Notes: generated by a model from the letters alone, not told the origin. 28,984 bases of DNA from an uncultured Spirochaetaceae bacterium (GCA_938004315.1 CALKWG010000150.1:1-28984), one strand, 5' to 3'; positions 6,964-15,720 are shown, counted from the stretch's first letter. Translations and numbers: made by a program.

Positions 6964-9900
6964 TCGGCCCGGCCTAGCTCCAGGATCAGCTCCACTTCGC
7001 CGCGCGATAGCTTCACGGCGCGGGCTATCTCCTCGACCTTCCAGCCCTGATGCGCGAGCTTCCTCACGGCTTCCTGCACGGACAGCGAGGGCGCGCCCTT
7101 CTCCTTCTTGCCCGCCGACGGCTCGTCCTTCAAGAGCTCGTTCAAGAGCTTCAAGTGGTCCTGGGTCTTCTTGTTGAGCTCCTCGAAGCGCGTCTCGGCC
7201 CGTGCCAGCCACTCGCGGGCCTTGGTGAGCTCGGCGGCGCGTCGCTCGGTCTCGTCGAGCGACGCGCCCAGCTCGTCTAGGCGCGCGATGGCGGCGTCCA
7301 GGCGCGGCTTGGCGTTGGTGACCTCGTCGAGCGAGCGCTTGAGCTCGATGATGCGGTCGGGGACGTCGCGCACGTCGGCGTCCATGCTGCGCACGTTGCG
7401 CTCGAGCTCCGTGATCGCCTGGAAGTTCTTGTCCACCGCGTCGGCGGTCGCGTCCAGGACGCTCGCCTTGCGCTCGATGCGCTCGTACTTCTCGGCCGCC
7501 TCGTCGGCGGCTTCGGTCAGGCGCCTGAGCTCGGCCTGTATGTCGGTTAGCTGGTCGTAGCTCGAGGTAACCTGGCCGAGCTTCTGGTCCACCGATTGCG
7601 AGAGGCTTATGAGCCTCTGGAAGTCGGCCTCCATGCTGTCGAAGCGGCGCTTCTCGGCCAGGAAACGGGCGATTTTCTGCGACAGCTCGTCCTCTAGCCG
7701 TTTGACGCGCGCGTACTGGGCCTCGAGCTCGGCCAGCTCGCCGCGGCGGCTCTCGGCCTTGGCCAGGTCGCCCTTCATGGCCTCCACCGCCTCGGCGAGG
7801 GCGGCCTTGAGCTCGTCGGCGCGTTCGAATGCGCGGGTCTCCGCCTGGAAAGCCTTAAGCTGCTTATCGAGCTCGGCGAAGGCGCGCTCCCGCGCCTTTC
7901 GTTCTTCGTCTAAGCCCTGCGAGAGCGCCAGGCGCGCCGCGTCGAAGCTAGCCTTCAGGGACTTGGATTCGTCGCGGTATCGTTCGATCGAGCCGTCCAT
8001 CTCAGCCGCCGATTCGCGGGCCTTGCGGGCCGCCTCGCTCGCCAAGATATCGTAGCTGCGTTTCAAGTCCTCTAGGGCCTGGGCCGTCTTCTGGCTTAAA
8101 TCCTGGCGGAAGCGGGCCGCCTCTTCGGATAGCCCGCGCAGGTCGCGGCTCAGGGCGTCGCGCTCGGCCTTGGCGTTGTCTATGACGCGCTTCTTTTCCT
8201 TGTCCCAATCCGCGGCCAGGGCGGCTACGCCTGCGGCCAGCTGTTCGTTGAGCTTAGCCAGGGCGTCCTCCGCCGTCTTCTCGGCGGCCTTGAAGGCTTG
8301 GCCGAACTTGGCCTTGGCCTGCTCGGCCTGTTCGAGTACGGCCCTCTCCGCCTTCTCTAGGGCCGCCTGGGCGGCGGCCTCTGCCTGGGCGGAGGCCTTG
8401 CCGTCGGCCTCGGCGGCGCGCTCGGCCGCCTTGATACGCTCGGCGCTCTCGTGCTTCCAGCGCTCCAGCTCGGCGTTCAGGTAGGCGTTCGCGGCGGCGC
8501 GCGCGTCGTCCAGATCGGCCTTGACGCCGGCCTTGAGGGTGGCCAGGGCCGAATCGGCCTCGGCCATGCGGCCGCTGATGGCTTCCCGGTGCGCCTCGAG
8601 CTGCTCGGCGAGCTTGGCCGCCTGCTCCTGCACGCGGGCCTGGGCCTCGGCCAGGGTGGCCCTCGATTCCTCGGTCCAGGCCTTGGCGCTGGCCGCTTGG
8701 GCGGCCTCGGCCTCGCGCTGGGCGGCGGCGAGGCGCTCGTCCATATCGGCGCGCCAGAGGGCGAACTTCTCGTCGGCGTCCTCGCGGCGCTTCTTTAAGT
8801 CGGCGAAGAACTCGTCTTCGAAGACGCGTAGCTTCTCCGAGACGTTGGCGTAGGCCCTGGACTTGAGGGCGTTGAGGTCTGCCTCCAGGTCTTGGACGCT
8901 GGCCCGAATCCTGGCCGATTCGCTCTTAAGCTCCTCTTCAAAGGAGCGCTGCCTGGCCGCGAGGTCCCGGCCGAAAAGGGCGAAGTCCTCCTCGACGCGG
9001 CGCTCGACGCCTGCCATGGACTCCCTAAGGCCTTTTTCGACGGCGTCGGCGTCCAGGCGCATCCCTTCGAGGCGCTCGAGGCCGTGTTCGACCAGGCCGC
9101 GCAGCTCGGCCGCGCGGGATTCGAAGCTGCCGACGATACGCGACTCGAGCTCGGCGCTGCGGTCGGTGAATTTCTCGCTCAGCGCCTTGATGCGGCCCTC
9201 GGCGCCGCGCTCGGCCTCGGCCAGCGCGTTCGCGAGCTCGGCGAGCCTCCGTTCCTGGGCTTCCGCGGCGTCGTCCAGCTGGGCTTTGAAGGTCGCAAGG
9301 CGCTCGCTATGCTCCGCGGCGGCCTCCTCGGCGGAGCGCTTGGCGTCGCTGACGGTCTCCTTGAAGGCCGCCTTAAGCTCGGCCTGCCGCTCATGGATCT
9401 CCTCCTGGTATTGCTTGAGGCTATCCTTGACCTTCTGTTGGTAACCGAGCGCGGCCTCTTGGAATTTGGCCTCGACCTTGGCGAAGCGATCCTTGGACTG
9501 GTCGCGGATGCTCTCGAATTTGGCTTCCAACGCGGCGGATAACTTGTCGCCGCGCGCCTCGATCTGCTCCTCGAGCCGACGATAGGCGGCGTCTTCGAGC
9601 TTTTCGCCCTCTTCGCGCGCGCGGCGGAAGGCCTCGTCGAGCCTGGCCTCCACGGCCTTATAGCGATCCTCGGCCGCCCCGGCCGCGGCCGCGTGCATGG
9701 CGCCGACGCTGACGGCGCTCTCCTCGGCCTTGACGCGTAATCCCTCGACGGCGGTCTGGGCGTCGTCCAGGGCCGAGCGCAGCTCGGCGTTGAAGGCCTC
9801 CTCGAGCTCGCGCTTACTGGCCCCTAGGTCCTGGGCGAAGCCCTCGCGGAGGCCGGCCATGGAGCCCTTGAGCGCGTCGAGCTCGGCTTTAGCCGACTTG

Positions 9901-10304
9901 AGCGCCCTGGCCACGCCGTCCACGAAGGCGCTTTCGTCGCGTATGGCCGCGAGGTTGTGGTCGACGCTCTCGCTCATCGCCTTGAGCTCGCCTAAGGCGG
10001 CGTCGTATTGGGCGACCCTGGCCGCCATGGCGTCTATGGCCGAGGCGCGCTCGCCCAAGGCCGTCTCGGCGGCTTGCACGCGGCGCAGGACCTCTTTGGC
10101 GGCTTGTTGATGCACGTCGAGCTCGACCGCATAGGCCTTAAGGTCGTCGGCCCGTCGGTCGGCGTAGGCCGCCATCTCGCCTTGCAGGCGGTCGGCGAAT
10201 TTCTTCACCTTCTCAAGGGAGCGATTATCCCTATCGAGTATGCGGTACGCCGCCAGGACGATGAGCGTAATGGCTATGGTAACGATGTTCCCTAGGTCGA
10301 ACAT
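6960..10304 (-). CDS. SpiroCoCo-type membrane-anchored coiled-coil protein
   Basis: The 1114-residue product starts with one hydrophobic helix (about residues 5-21). After it come about 1000 residues of Ala/Glu/Lys/Arg-rich coiled coil with few prolines or breaks. It ends in a compact segment of about 40 residues (SVQEAVRKLAHQGWKVEEIA, then VKLSRGEVELIL) that reads as a helix-turn-helix. This architecture fits the spirochaetal family named SpiroCoCo, whose function I do not know. The topology suggests a protein tethered in the inner membrane with a long cytoplasmic rod and a tip that could bind DNA or protein. The ATG at 10304 has only a weak GGGAGA upstream. The frame is open throughout with the coding bias of its neighbours. 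Family naming is from memory of its architecture; the structural description is direct. Confidence 0.8.
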   Translation of the reverse strand: MFDLGNIVTIAITLIVLAAYRILDRDNRSLEKVKKFADRLQGEMAAYADRRADDLKAYAVELDVHQQAAKEVLRRVQAAETALGERASAIDAMAARVAQYDAALGELKAMSESVDHNLAAIRDESAFVDGVARALKSAKAELDALKGSMAGLREGFAQDLGASKRELEEAFNAELRSALDDAQTAVEGLRVKAEESAVSVGAMHAAAAGAAEDRYKAVEARLDEAFRRAREEGEKLEDAAYRRLEEQIEARGDKLSAALEAKFESIRDQSKDRFAKVEAKFQEAALGYQQKVKDSLKQYQEEIHERQAELKAAFKETVSDAKRSAEEAAAEHSERLATFKAQLDDAAEAQERRLAELANALAEAERGAEGRIKALSEKFTDRSAELESRIVGSFESRAAELRGLVEHGLERLEGMRLDADAVEKGLRESMAGVERRVEEDFALFGRDLAARQRSFEEELKSESARIRASVQDLEADLNALKSRAYANVSEKLRVFEDEFFADLKKRREDADEKFALWRADMDERLAAAQREAEAAQAASAKAWTEESRATLAEAQARVQEQAAKLAEQLEAHREAISGRMAEADSALATLKAGVKADLDDARAAANAYLNAELERWKHESAERIKAAERAAEADGKASAQAEAAAQAALEKAERAVLEQAEQAKAKFGQAFKAAEKTAEDALAKLNEQLAAGVAALAADWDKEKKRVIDNAKAERDALSRDLRGLSEEAARFRQDLSQKTAQALEDLKRSYDILASEAARKARESAAEMDGSIERYRDESKSLKASFDAARLALSQGLDEERKARERAFAELDKQLKAFQAETRAFERADELKAALAEAVEAMKGDLAKAESRRGELAELEAQYARVKRLEDELSQKIARFLAEKRRFDSMEADFQRLISLSQSVDQKLGQVTSSYDQLTDIQAELRRLTEAADEAAEKYERIERKASVLDATADAVDKNFQAITELERNVRSMDADVRDVPDRIIELKRSLDEVTNAKPRLDAAIARLDELGASLDETERRAAELTKAREWLARAETRFEELNKKTQDHLKLLNELLKDEPSAGKKEKGAPSLSVQEAVRKLAHQGWKVEEIARAVKLSRGEVELILELGRAD

Positions 10305-10385
10305 GCTGAACGTCTCCCGAAAGGCAGCGTTGCCGCGATCTTTTATGCGGGGCGGGTCCCGGGCTCGACGCCCGCAGCCAACCTC

Positions 10386-10403
10386 GGCGCCGAGTTCGGC
10401 GCC
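10386..10403. repeat. Perfect inverted repeat upstream of the SpiroCoCo gene
   Basis: GGCGCCGA (10386-10393) and TCGGCGCC (10396-10403) are perfect inverted copies separated by 2 bases. It sits just downstream of the predicted -10 box in the leader of the SpiroCoCo transcript. It may be an operator or an mRNA hairpin; no T-run follows in either direction. Confidence 0.6.
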
Positions 10404-10412
10404 ATGGCAGCG

Positions 10413-10441
10413 AGTATAGCCTACTTAGCGCGAATAATAAA
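10413..10441 (-). promoter_or_regulatory. Possible promoter of the SpiroCoCo gene
   Basis: On the minus strand TATACT (10413-10418) is a five-of-six -10 box. An AT-rich stretch TTTATT (10436-10441), 17 bases upstream, is a weak -35 and overlaps the 3' end of the MFS gene. The leader would be about 100 nt and contain the inverted repeat at 10386-10403. Confidence 0.45.
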
Positions 10442-12653
10442 GAAACGACTCGACGGCGACGGCGGCTAGGAGGAAGCGGAAGCCGGGGCGCGCGGCCAGC
10501 TCGTCGTCCAAGCAGACGTCGGCGAGCACGGTCGCCGCGGTTTCGTCCAGGCCGGGATGGCGGGCGACGAGGGCGGCGGCCCCGTCGCCTCCTTCCGCCG
10601 CGGCGACGAAGGCGGCGAGCGAGGCCGCGAGCGCCTCGGCGTCGCCTGATCGGTCGTTCTTGGCCGAAGCGGCGTCCGATAGAGGGTCTAGGAGCAGCGA
10701 CAGCCCCTCTTCCTCGTCGCGTAGCCAGCTCGTATAGGTCCTATAAAAACCGCGCAGCCCGCCTAGGAGCCCGGCTAAGGCCAAGATCGTCTCGTTCAAG
10801 GCGAAGCGCGGCGGGTTCGGCCGTAGGAGCACCGAAACCAGGACGGGCACGGAGCGCGGATCGCCTAAGTGCTCGAGCGCCGATACCGCGCTCATGAGCA
10901 CCCGGGGGTTATCGCTCGTCGCCGCGAGCGACTCTATGGCCGATCGGCTCTCGACGTCGCCTAAGCGGGCGAGGGCCACGGCGGCCGAGCCCTGCAGCAT
11001 ATAATCGGGCGCTTGCAGGGCCGCCCGGAGCTTGGGCAGGGCGCGCCTATAGCCATGCTTGGCCGCTATACGCGCCGCGACGTAGGCGGTGGACCATGGC
11101 CGACCGTCTATCTCCTCCTCGACGCGGGCCAAGGCGCGCGCCGAGAGGGTTTCGAGGTTCTCCAGGGCTAGGAGCGCCTCGATGCGAACGCCGAAGCGCG
11201 GGCTTTCAAGATAGGGAAGTAGCTCGGCCTCGGAGACGGGGGAACGGCCCGCGCCTAGCTGGCGGATGACGTCTATTTCCTCTTCGGCTGAGCGCGCATG
11301 CCCCAGGCGATCGAGGAGGCCGATGGACTTCAGGTCGCGCACGCTCAAGAGCACGCCTAGGGTCTCGCGCACGGTCGCCGCGCCTAGGCGGGGCAGCCGG
11401 CTTATGCCGGCCGTGGCGAGCGCGGTCAGGGCCAGGAGCGCCGCGTACAACAGGCGATAGCTTAGGTCGAGCGGCAGGCCCGCGGCGGCCGCCCCGTCCA
11501 GGAATACGCCGCCGAGCGCCGAGCCCAGGGTGCCGCCCAGGCCGAGCGCCACGTAATAGACGACCGCCAGGTCCAAGACCTGCTCGCGCTTGACCATGGC
11601 GAAGAAATAGGCCTGCCCGGCGTTCTCCTGGCCGGCGAGGGCGAAGCCGGCGGCCAGGTTGACGATCGCGAGGAAGGCCCGCGTCCACGCGGCCGAGCCG
11701 AAGGCCGGGCTCAGGGCCAGGGGCACGAAGGCGGCGCAGGCTAGGACCCCGTAGACGGCGTAGAGCGGCCTGGCGCCCAGGCGGTCCATGAGCCGGCGGC
11801 TCGCGAAGCCCATGGCGGCGATACCGAGGTTGAAGCACAGCCCGTAGAGCATGACGATGCCCTCGGATTGGCCGTACAGGGCGTAGGCGTGGGTAACGAT
11901 GAAGGTCCGCGCGGTGCCCGCGGCGAAGGACAGCGGCGCGAAGACCGCGAGGTATCGCCTGAAGCCCCGGTCGGCGAAAGCTTCGCGTATGGCCGAGAGC
12001 ATGGTGGCGCCGCGCGCCGGGCGGTACTCGTCGGGCTCGGGTAGCCGGAGGAGGAGTATCGAGCCCGCGATGCCGCTGGCCACGCCTACGGCCAGGAGCC
12101 CCGCGTAGGCCGCGCTACCCGGGGCCGCCGCGATGGCTAAGGCCAGGGCGGCGCTCGACCCGATGGCGGTCAGGCTATTGAGGATCTGGATGGTAGAAAG
12201 GAAGGCGCCCGCTCCGCGTTTGCCGCCCATGAAGGCGATGACCGGGTTGTTGCCGATGAGCCCGGTGCCGCGGAAGAAGTTGAAGCCGAAGGTCCCGGCC
12301 AAGAGCAGCGAAAGGCCCCAGCCCGGCGCTCCGCGTGCGGCCAGGAAGGGGGCCGCGATGGCCGGGATCATCGAGGCGTAGCGCAGGAGCCAGGACCAGC
12401 CGAAGACGCCGACGATGCTATGGCGCGCCAGCGCCCAACGGCCCAGGGGCATGAAGAAGAAGGAGAGGTAGCCCAGCGAACCGAGGAGGCCGATGTAGGT
12501 GCCCGAAGCTCCCATCGACAGGGCGATCAGCGTGAGGACGCCGCCGGACATGAGCATGAAGGAGAAGGTATTGAGGACGGCGAAGCTGAAGTAAAGCGGC
12601 CGGTATCGTTCAGGCCGCTTGCGCGGGATGGCCGCGCGCGTCGTCCCGGCCAT
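10425..12653 (-). CDS. MFS-family membrane transporter fused to a HEAT-repeat domain
   Basis: The 742-residue product has two parts. Residues about 20-420 are a major-facilitator-like membrane domain with about twelve hydrophobic segments and basic loops (for example SRRLMDRLG between segments). Residues about 430-640 are soluble helical repeats of HEAT type (units such as YMLQGSAAVALARLGD and PRVLMSAVSALEHLGDPRSV). An acidic helical tail follows. The substrate cannot be read. HEAT repeats are protein-interaction scaffolds, so the tail may regulate or localise the carrier. I place the start at ATG 12653, 2 nt after the MATE stop; upstream residues of the open frame are low-complexity Arg/Ala/Gly overlapping the MATE gene. 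No ribosome binding site is evident, consistent with translational coupling to MATE. Confidence 0.75.
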   Translation of the reverse strand: MAGTTRAAIPRKRPERYRPLYFSFAVLNTFSFMLMSGGVLTLIALSMGASGTYIGLLGSLGYLSFFFMPLGRWALARHSIVGVFGWSWLLRYASMIPAIAAPFLAARGAPGWGLSLLLAGTFGFNFFRGTGLIGNNPVIAFMGGKRGAGAFLSTIQILNSLTAIGSSAALALAIAAAPGSAAYAGLLAVGVASGIAGSILLLRLPEPDEYRPARGATMLSAIREAFADRGFRRYLAVFAPLSFAAGTARTFIVTHAYALYGQSEGIVMLYGLCFNLGIAAMGFASRRLMDRLGARPLYAVYGVLACAAFVPLALSPAFGSAAWTRAFLAIVNLAAGFALAGQENAGQAYFFAMVKREQVLDLAVVYYVALGLGGTLGSALGGVFLDGAAAAGLPLDLSYRLLYAALLALTALATAGISRLPRLGAATVRETLGVLLSVRDLKSIGLLDRLGHARSAEEEIDVIRQLGAGRSPVSEAELLPYLESPRFGVRIEALLALENLETLSARALARVEEEIDGRPWSTAYVAARIAAKHGYRRALPKLRAALQAPDYMLQGSAAVALARLGDVESRSAIESLAATSDNPRVLMSAVSALEHLGDPRSVPVLVSVLLRPNPPRFALNETILALAGLLGGLRGFYRTYTSWLRDEEEGLSLLLDPLSDAASAKNDRSGDAEALAASLAAFVAAAEGGDGAAALVARHPGLDETAATVLADVCLDDELAARPGFRFLLAAVAVESFLYYSR

Positions 12654-12655
12654 GC

Positions 12656-14101
12656 TTAATCGGCCGGGGAGCCCGGGGCCGAAAGCTCGGCTGCGGCGGC
12701 CCCGGCGTCGTCGGCCGGGCCCCCGCGCGCGTCCGGCGAGGCCGTCTCGGGCGCTTCGGTCGGCCTGCTGACGACGGCCTTGCGCTTCCATCGTCCGCCT
12801 AGGTAATACCAGGTCGAGAAGATCACGCCCATGGTCCAACCGGCCGGCACGCTCCACCAGACGCCGTCGCTACCCATGCCCAGGGGGCCTGAGAACAGGA
12901 TGGCGCAGGGTATCCTCACGACCCAGAGGGCCAGGAGGGTGTTGATCATCGGTATGAACGCGTCTCCGGCGCCCCGCATGACCCCGTTGTTGATGAACAT
13001 GGTGGAGAAGAGCGCGTAGGTCGCGCCGACTATGAAGAGGTAGCGGGCGCCTATGGCTATGACCTCGGCGTCGACGGTGAAGAGGCCCATGAGCGCCGGG
13101 CCGAAGGCCATGACCGTCGCGCCCACGGCGACGGAGATCGCCCCGCCGACGATCACCGCCGACAGGTGGCCTCGCTTCACCCGCTCCGTCTTGCCGGCGC
13201 CCATGTTCTGGCCGGTGAAGGTGGAGACGGCCTGGCTCAGGTTCATGGCCGGCATGGAGGCGAAGCTATCCAGGCGGCTCGCGGCCGAGAAGGCGGCTAT
13301 GGTCGCCGTGCCGAAGCCGTTAACGATGCGCGTGAGCGCCATCATGCCCAGCGAGACCATGGTCTGCTGTATGCCGGTCGGCAGGCCTATGCGTACGCTC
13401 TGCTTGAAGATCTCCCGGTCGAAGCGTAGGGCCTTGAGATCCAGGCGCAGGAAGCGGTTGCGCGTGTTGAGGTAGGCCAGCCCTCCGACGAACGACAGGC
13501 CCTGCGCGATGACGGTGGCCCAGGCCGCGCCGGCCGCGCCCCAGCCGAAGCCGACCACGAAGAGCAGGTCTAAGGCGACGTTGACGAAGCTCGCCGCTAT
13601 AAGGAGGTAGAGCGGCGTTTTGGAGTCGCCTAAGCCCCGCAGGATGGCCGCGATGCCGTTATAGCCGAACATGGCTAAGAGCCCCGCGAAGATAGCCCTG
13701 AGGTAGGCCGACGCGTCGGGGAAGACTTCGGCCGGCACGCGCAGGAGCCGGAGTATGGCGTCGGTGGAGAGGACGCCGACGGCCGACATAGCCGCGCCGG
13801 CTATGAACATGACGATATAGCCGGTGTCAACCGCGGCCCGTACCTTCTCCCAATCCTTGGCGCCGTAATACTGAGACACGAGCACCATGGTCCCCATGGT
13901 CAGGCCCATCACCATGGAGATCATGAGGAAGATCACCGGGAAGGCCGTGCCGACCGCCGCCAGGGCCTGCGTACCGACGAAGTTCCCCACGATGACGCTG
14001 TCGACCATGTTGTAGAATTGCTGGAACACGTTCCCGATCAGCATGGGCAGGGCGAACGATATGATTACTTTGGTTTCGTTACCGGTCGTCAGATCCTTCA
14101 T
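12656..14101 (-). CDS. MATE family efflux transporter
   Basis: This 481-residue inner-membrane protein has the twelve hydrophobic segments of multidrug and toxic compound extrusion carriers, which export drugs or metabolites using a Na+ or H+ gradient. Family-typical parts are the N-terminal ISFALPMLIGNVFQQFYNMVDSV-like region, the GLGDSKTPL loop, FNMG-like GQNMGAGK, and MRGAGDAFIPM. The C-terminal 40 or so residues are a Pro/Ala/Asp-rich tail that looks disordered. It is the first gene of an operon with the MFS-HEAT gene. The start lacks a Shine-Dalgarno site, and a TATAGT box ends 6 bases before the ATG, so the mRNA may be leaderless. The substrate is unknown. Confidence 0.9.
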   Translation of the reverse strand: MKDLTTGNETKVIISFALPMLIGNVFQQFYNMVDSVIVGNFVGTQALAAVGTAFPVIFLMISMVMGLTMGTMVLVSQYYGAKDWEKVRAAVDTGYIVMFIAGAAMSAVGVLSTDAILRLLRVPAEVFPDASAYLRAIFAGLLAMFGYNGIAAILRGLGDSKTPLYLLIAASFVNVALDLLFVVGFGWGAAGAAWATVIAQGLSFVGGLAYLNTRNRFLRLDLKALRFDREIFKQSVRIGLPTGIQQTMVSLGMMALTRIVNGFGTATIAAFSAASRLDSFASMPAMNLSQAVSTFTGQNMGAGKTERVKRGHLSAVIVGGAISVAVGATVMAFGPALMGLFTVDAEVIAIGARYLFIVGATYALFSTMFINNGVMRGAGDAFIPMINTLLALWVVRIPCAILFSGPLGMGSDGVWWSVPAGWTMGVIFSTWYYLGGRWKRKAVVSRPTEAPETASPDARGGPADDAGAAAAELSAPGSPAD

Positions 14102-14107
14102 GCCTCG

Positions 14108-14138
14108 ACTATACTCGCGCTCCTGAAAAAGGTATAGT
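14108..14138. promoter_or_regulatory. Overlapping divergent promoter pair (MATE / histidine phosphatase)
   Basis: ACTATA (14108-14113) and TATAGT (14133-14138) are inverted copies. Read leftward, the first is a TATAGT -10 for the MATE gene; read rightward, the second is a TATAGT -10 for the phosphatase gene. Each box falls where the other promoter's -35 should lie, and neither has a good -35. Binding of polymerase to the two would be mutually exclusive. Confidence 0.5.
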
Positions 14139-14140
14139 TC

Positions 14141-14177
14141 CGCCGCGCCGCGCCGCGCCGCGCCGCGCCGCGCCGCG
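14141..14177. repeat. (CGCCG)n pentanucleotide microsatellite
   Basis: Seven perfect copies of CGCCG and a two-base remainder run from 14141 to 14177, between the divergent -10 boxes and the ribosome binding site of the phosphatase gene. The predicted rightward transcript would start within or just before it. Such tracts can change length by slippage. Confidence 0.95.
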
Positions 14178-14215
14178 AAAGGCGCGATGCGCCGACGGAA
14201 TTACGGAGGATAGAT

Positions 14216-14944
14216 TTGGATACGCCAGCCGCTAACGACGCGATAGGCCTCGATACCCCCGCCGACCCCCGCTTCTTCACCCGCCTCGATCGCCCGGTCG
14301 ATTTCTACCTCATGCGTCACGGCGAGAGCGAGGGTAACGCCGCCGGCCGCATCCAAGGCCGGCGCGATTTTCCCTTAAGCGAAAACGGACGCGCCCAGGC
14401 CCGCGCCGCGGCCGCGTGGCTGGGCTCGCGGGGCATAGGCCGGGTCCTGGCCTCGCCCTTGGCGCGCGCCTACGAGACGGCCTCCATCGTCGCCGCCGAG
14501 CTGGGCCTCGCCGCGCCCCTGGCCGAGCCGCTCTTGATGGAGCTGGACACCGGCGTCTTTTCCGGGCTTGCCATGGCCGAGATACGCGAGCGCTATCCCG
14601 AGGACTACGCGCGCTTCAAGGCCGAAAGCTGGGCCGGCGTGAGCGGGGCGGAGAGCGTAGCGAGCCTGGAAGCGCGGGCGATAGGCGCATGGCGGCGCAT
14701 GCGCGACCTGGCGGCGGCCGGCGAGGGGCAGGTCTTGGCCGTGAGCCACGGCGGGACCATGCAATGGCTGGTGCGCGCATGCTTCGGATGCCGCTCCTGG
14801 CTGCCCATCCTGCCCACGGGCAACTGCGCCGTGTACCGCTTGTCGGTCGAACCCGCCGCCGGTGCCGGGGCGCCCTTCGTCCAATGGCGAGAGCTCAACG
14901 AACGCGCGGCCGCCGCCCTGCCCAGCGTCGCCCCGCTGTTCTAG
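14216..14944 (+). CDS. Histidine phosphatase (phosphoglycerate mutase-like) family protein
   Basis: The 242-residue product belongs to the branch-1 histidine phosphatase superfamily, which transfers phosphate through a phospho-histidine. The signature RHG (Arg34-His35-Gly36, within YLMRHGESEGN) carries the nucleophile. Arg84 in SPLARAYETA, Glu109 and the second catalytic His178 (VSHGG) complete the pocket. The substrate could be a sugar phosphate, a nucleotide-derived phosphate or another small ester and is not predictable. TTG 14216 is taken as start because GGAGGA (14205-14210) is 5 nt upstream; the first 25 or so residues are variable and not part of the fold. The stop interlocks with that of the convergent pseudouridine synthase gene in CTAG (14941-14944). 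Confidence 0.85.
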   Translation: MDTPAANDAIGLDTPADPRFFTRLDRPVDFYLMRHGESEGNAAGRIQGRRDFPLSENGRAQARAAAAWLGSRGIGRVLASPLARAYETASIVAAELGLAAPLAEPLLMELDTGVFSGLAMAEIRERYPEDYARFKAESWAGVSGAESVASLEARAIGAWRRMRDLAAAGEGQVLAVSHGGTMQWLVRACFGCRSWLPILPTGNCAVYRLSVEPAAGAGAPFVQWRELNERAAAALPSVAPLF

Positions 14945-15618
14945 CCGGCCGGGAGCGCGTCCTGAAAGGCCGCCCAGAGCGGCTCGTCCGCGGGGGGCTC
15001 GGCGGATAGCGAGAGGCGCTTACCGCTCCGCAGCTCCAGGGCCAGGCCCCGTGCGTGCAGCATGATGAGGCCGTTCCTCGTGGAGCGGCGCGCGCCGTAT
15101 TTCAGGTCGCCGCGCACGGGCATGCCGGCCGCGGCGAGCTGGGCCCTGATCTGGTGGGTCTTACCGGAGACCGGCTTCACCTCGAGCAGGTAATAGCGTT
15201 CGCTCTGGCCGACGAGGCTGTAGCTGAGCTCGGCCACGTCGGGAGCGGGCTTCGGCGGCGCGGCGACGGCCTTGGCCAGGTTGCGCCTATGGTCGTGGAT
15301 CAGGCGGTGCCGAAGGCGGCCCGAGGGGGCCGAAGGCGGCGTATCCACGACGGCCCAATAGGTCTTCTCCACCTCGCGCTCCCTGAAGGATTCCGAGAGC
15401 GCGGCTAGGGATTGCTTGTTCTTGGCGAAGGCGACGATGCCGCTCGTCCGGCGGTCGAGCCGGTGGGCCGGCTCGATGAAGCGACCGGGCCGGGCTTTGG
15501 CCACGAAGTCCTTCAGGGTCTCGTCGCCCGACTTATCAGGTAGCACCGGCACGGCCGCCAGCTTGTTCACCACGACCAGGTCCCCGTCTTCGTAGAGCAC
15601 GTCGAATATGCCGGACAT
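14941..15618 (-). CDS. RluA-family RNA pseudouridine synthase
   Basis: The enzyme isomerises specific uridines in rRNA or tRNA to pseudouridine. The motif HRLDRRTSG with catalytic Asp55 defines the RluA family, and the later SGKTHQIRAQL and GDLKYG segments are also typical. It has 225 residues and no N-terminal S4 RNA-binding domain, as in the compact members of the family. The RNA target cannot be told from sequence. The ATG at 15618 has no Shine-Dalgarno sequence. The gene lies downstream of the TRAP operon, but a terminator separates them, so it probably has its own promoter in the short gap; I see only a weak GATACC-like box close to the start. Confidence 0.88.
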   Translation of the reverse strand: MSGIFDVLYEDGDLVVVNKLAAVPVLPDKSGDETLKDFVAKARPGRFIEPAHRLDRRTSGIVAFAKNKQSLAALSESFREREVEKTYWAVVDTPPSAPSGRLRHRLIHDHRRNLAKAVAAPPKPAPDVAELSYSLVGQSERYYLLEVKPVSGKTHQIRAQLAAAGMPVRGDLKYGARRSTRNGLIMLHARGLALELRSGKRLSLSAEPPADEPLWAAFQDALPAG

Positions 15619-15646
15619 GGCCCGAAGGTATCATGACTCGACGGAT

Positions 15647-15687
15647 AAAGAAAAGGCCCGGCCGTCGCTCAGGAAGCGGCGGCCGGG
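15647..15687 (-). terminator. Intrinsic terminator of the TRAP operon
   Basis: A 13-bp stem with one mismatch (15657-15669 with 15675-15687) and a 5-base loop is followed on the minus strand by a T-rich run (AAAGAAAA at 15647-15654 on the given strand). It lies about 35 nt after the permease stop. Confidence 0.9.
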
Positions 15688-15720
15688 ACCATAGAGGGGC
15701 GGCTACGGCGGCGGCGCCGC

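Noticed and set aside
8863..9444. Serine/arginine-rich frames opposite the coiled-coil gene (also near 7609, 9697)
   Set aside because: They are reverse complements of Ala/Glu codons of the SpiroCoCo gene and show no independent start signals.
10386..10403. Inverted repeat as a terminator of the MFS gene
   Set aside because: No T-run follows on the minus strand, and the spacer of the dyad is only 2 bases; it fits better as operator or leader hairpin.
12654..12857. N-terminal extension of the MFS-HEAT protein
   Set aside because: It overlaps the MATE coding region by 200 bases and encodes Arg/Gly-rich low complexity; the natural start is 2 nt after the MATE stop.
14141..14177. CGCCG run and the 22-bp units at 4419-4484 as CRISPR arrays
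   Set aside because: They are direct tandem repeats without spacers and have no cas genes nearby.
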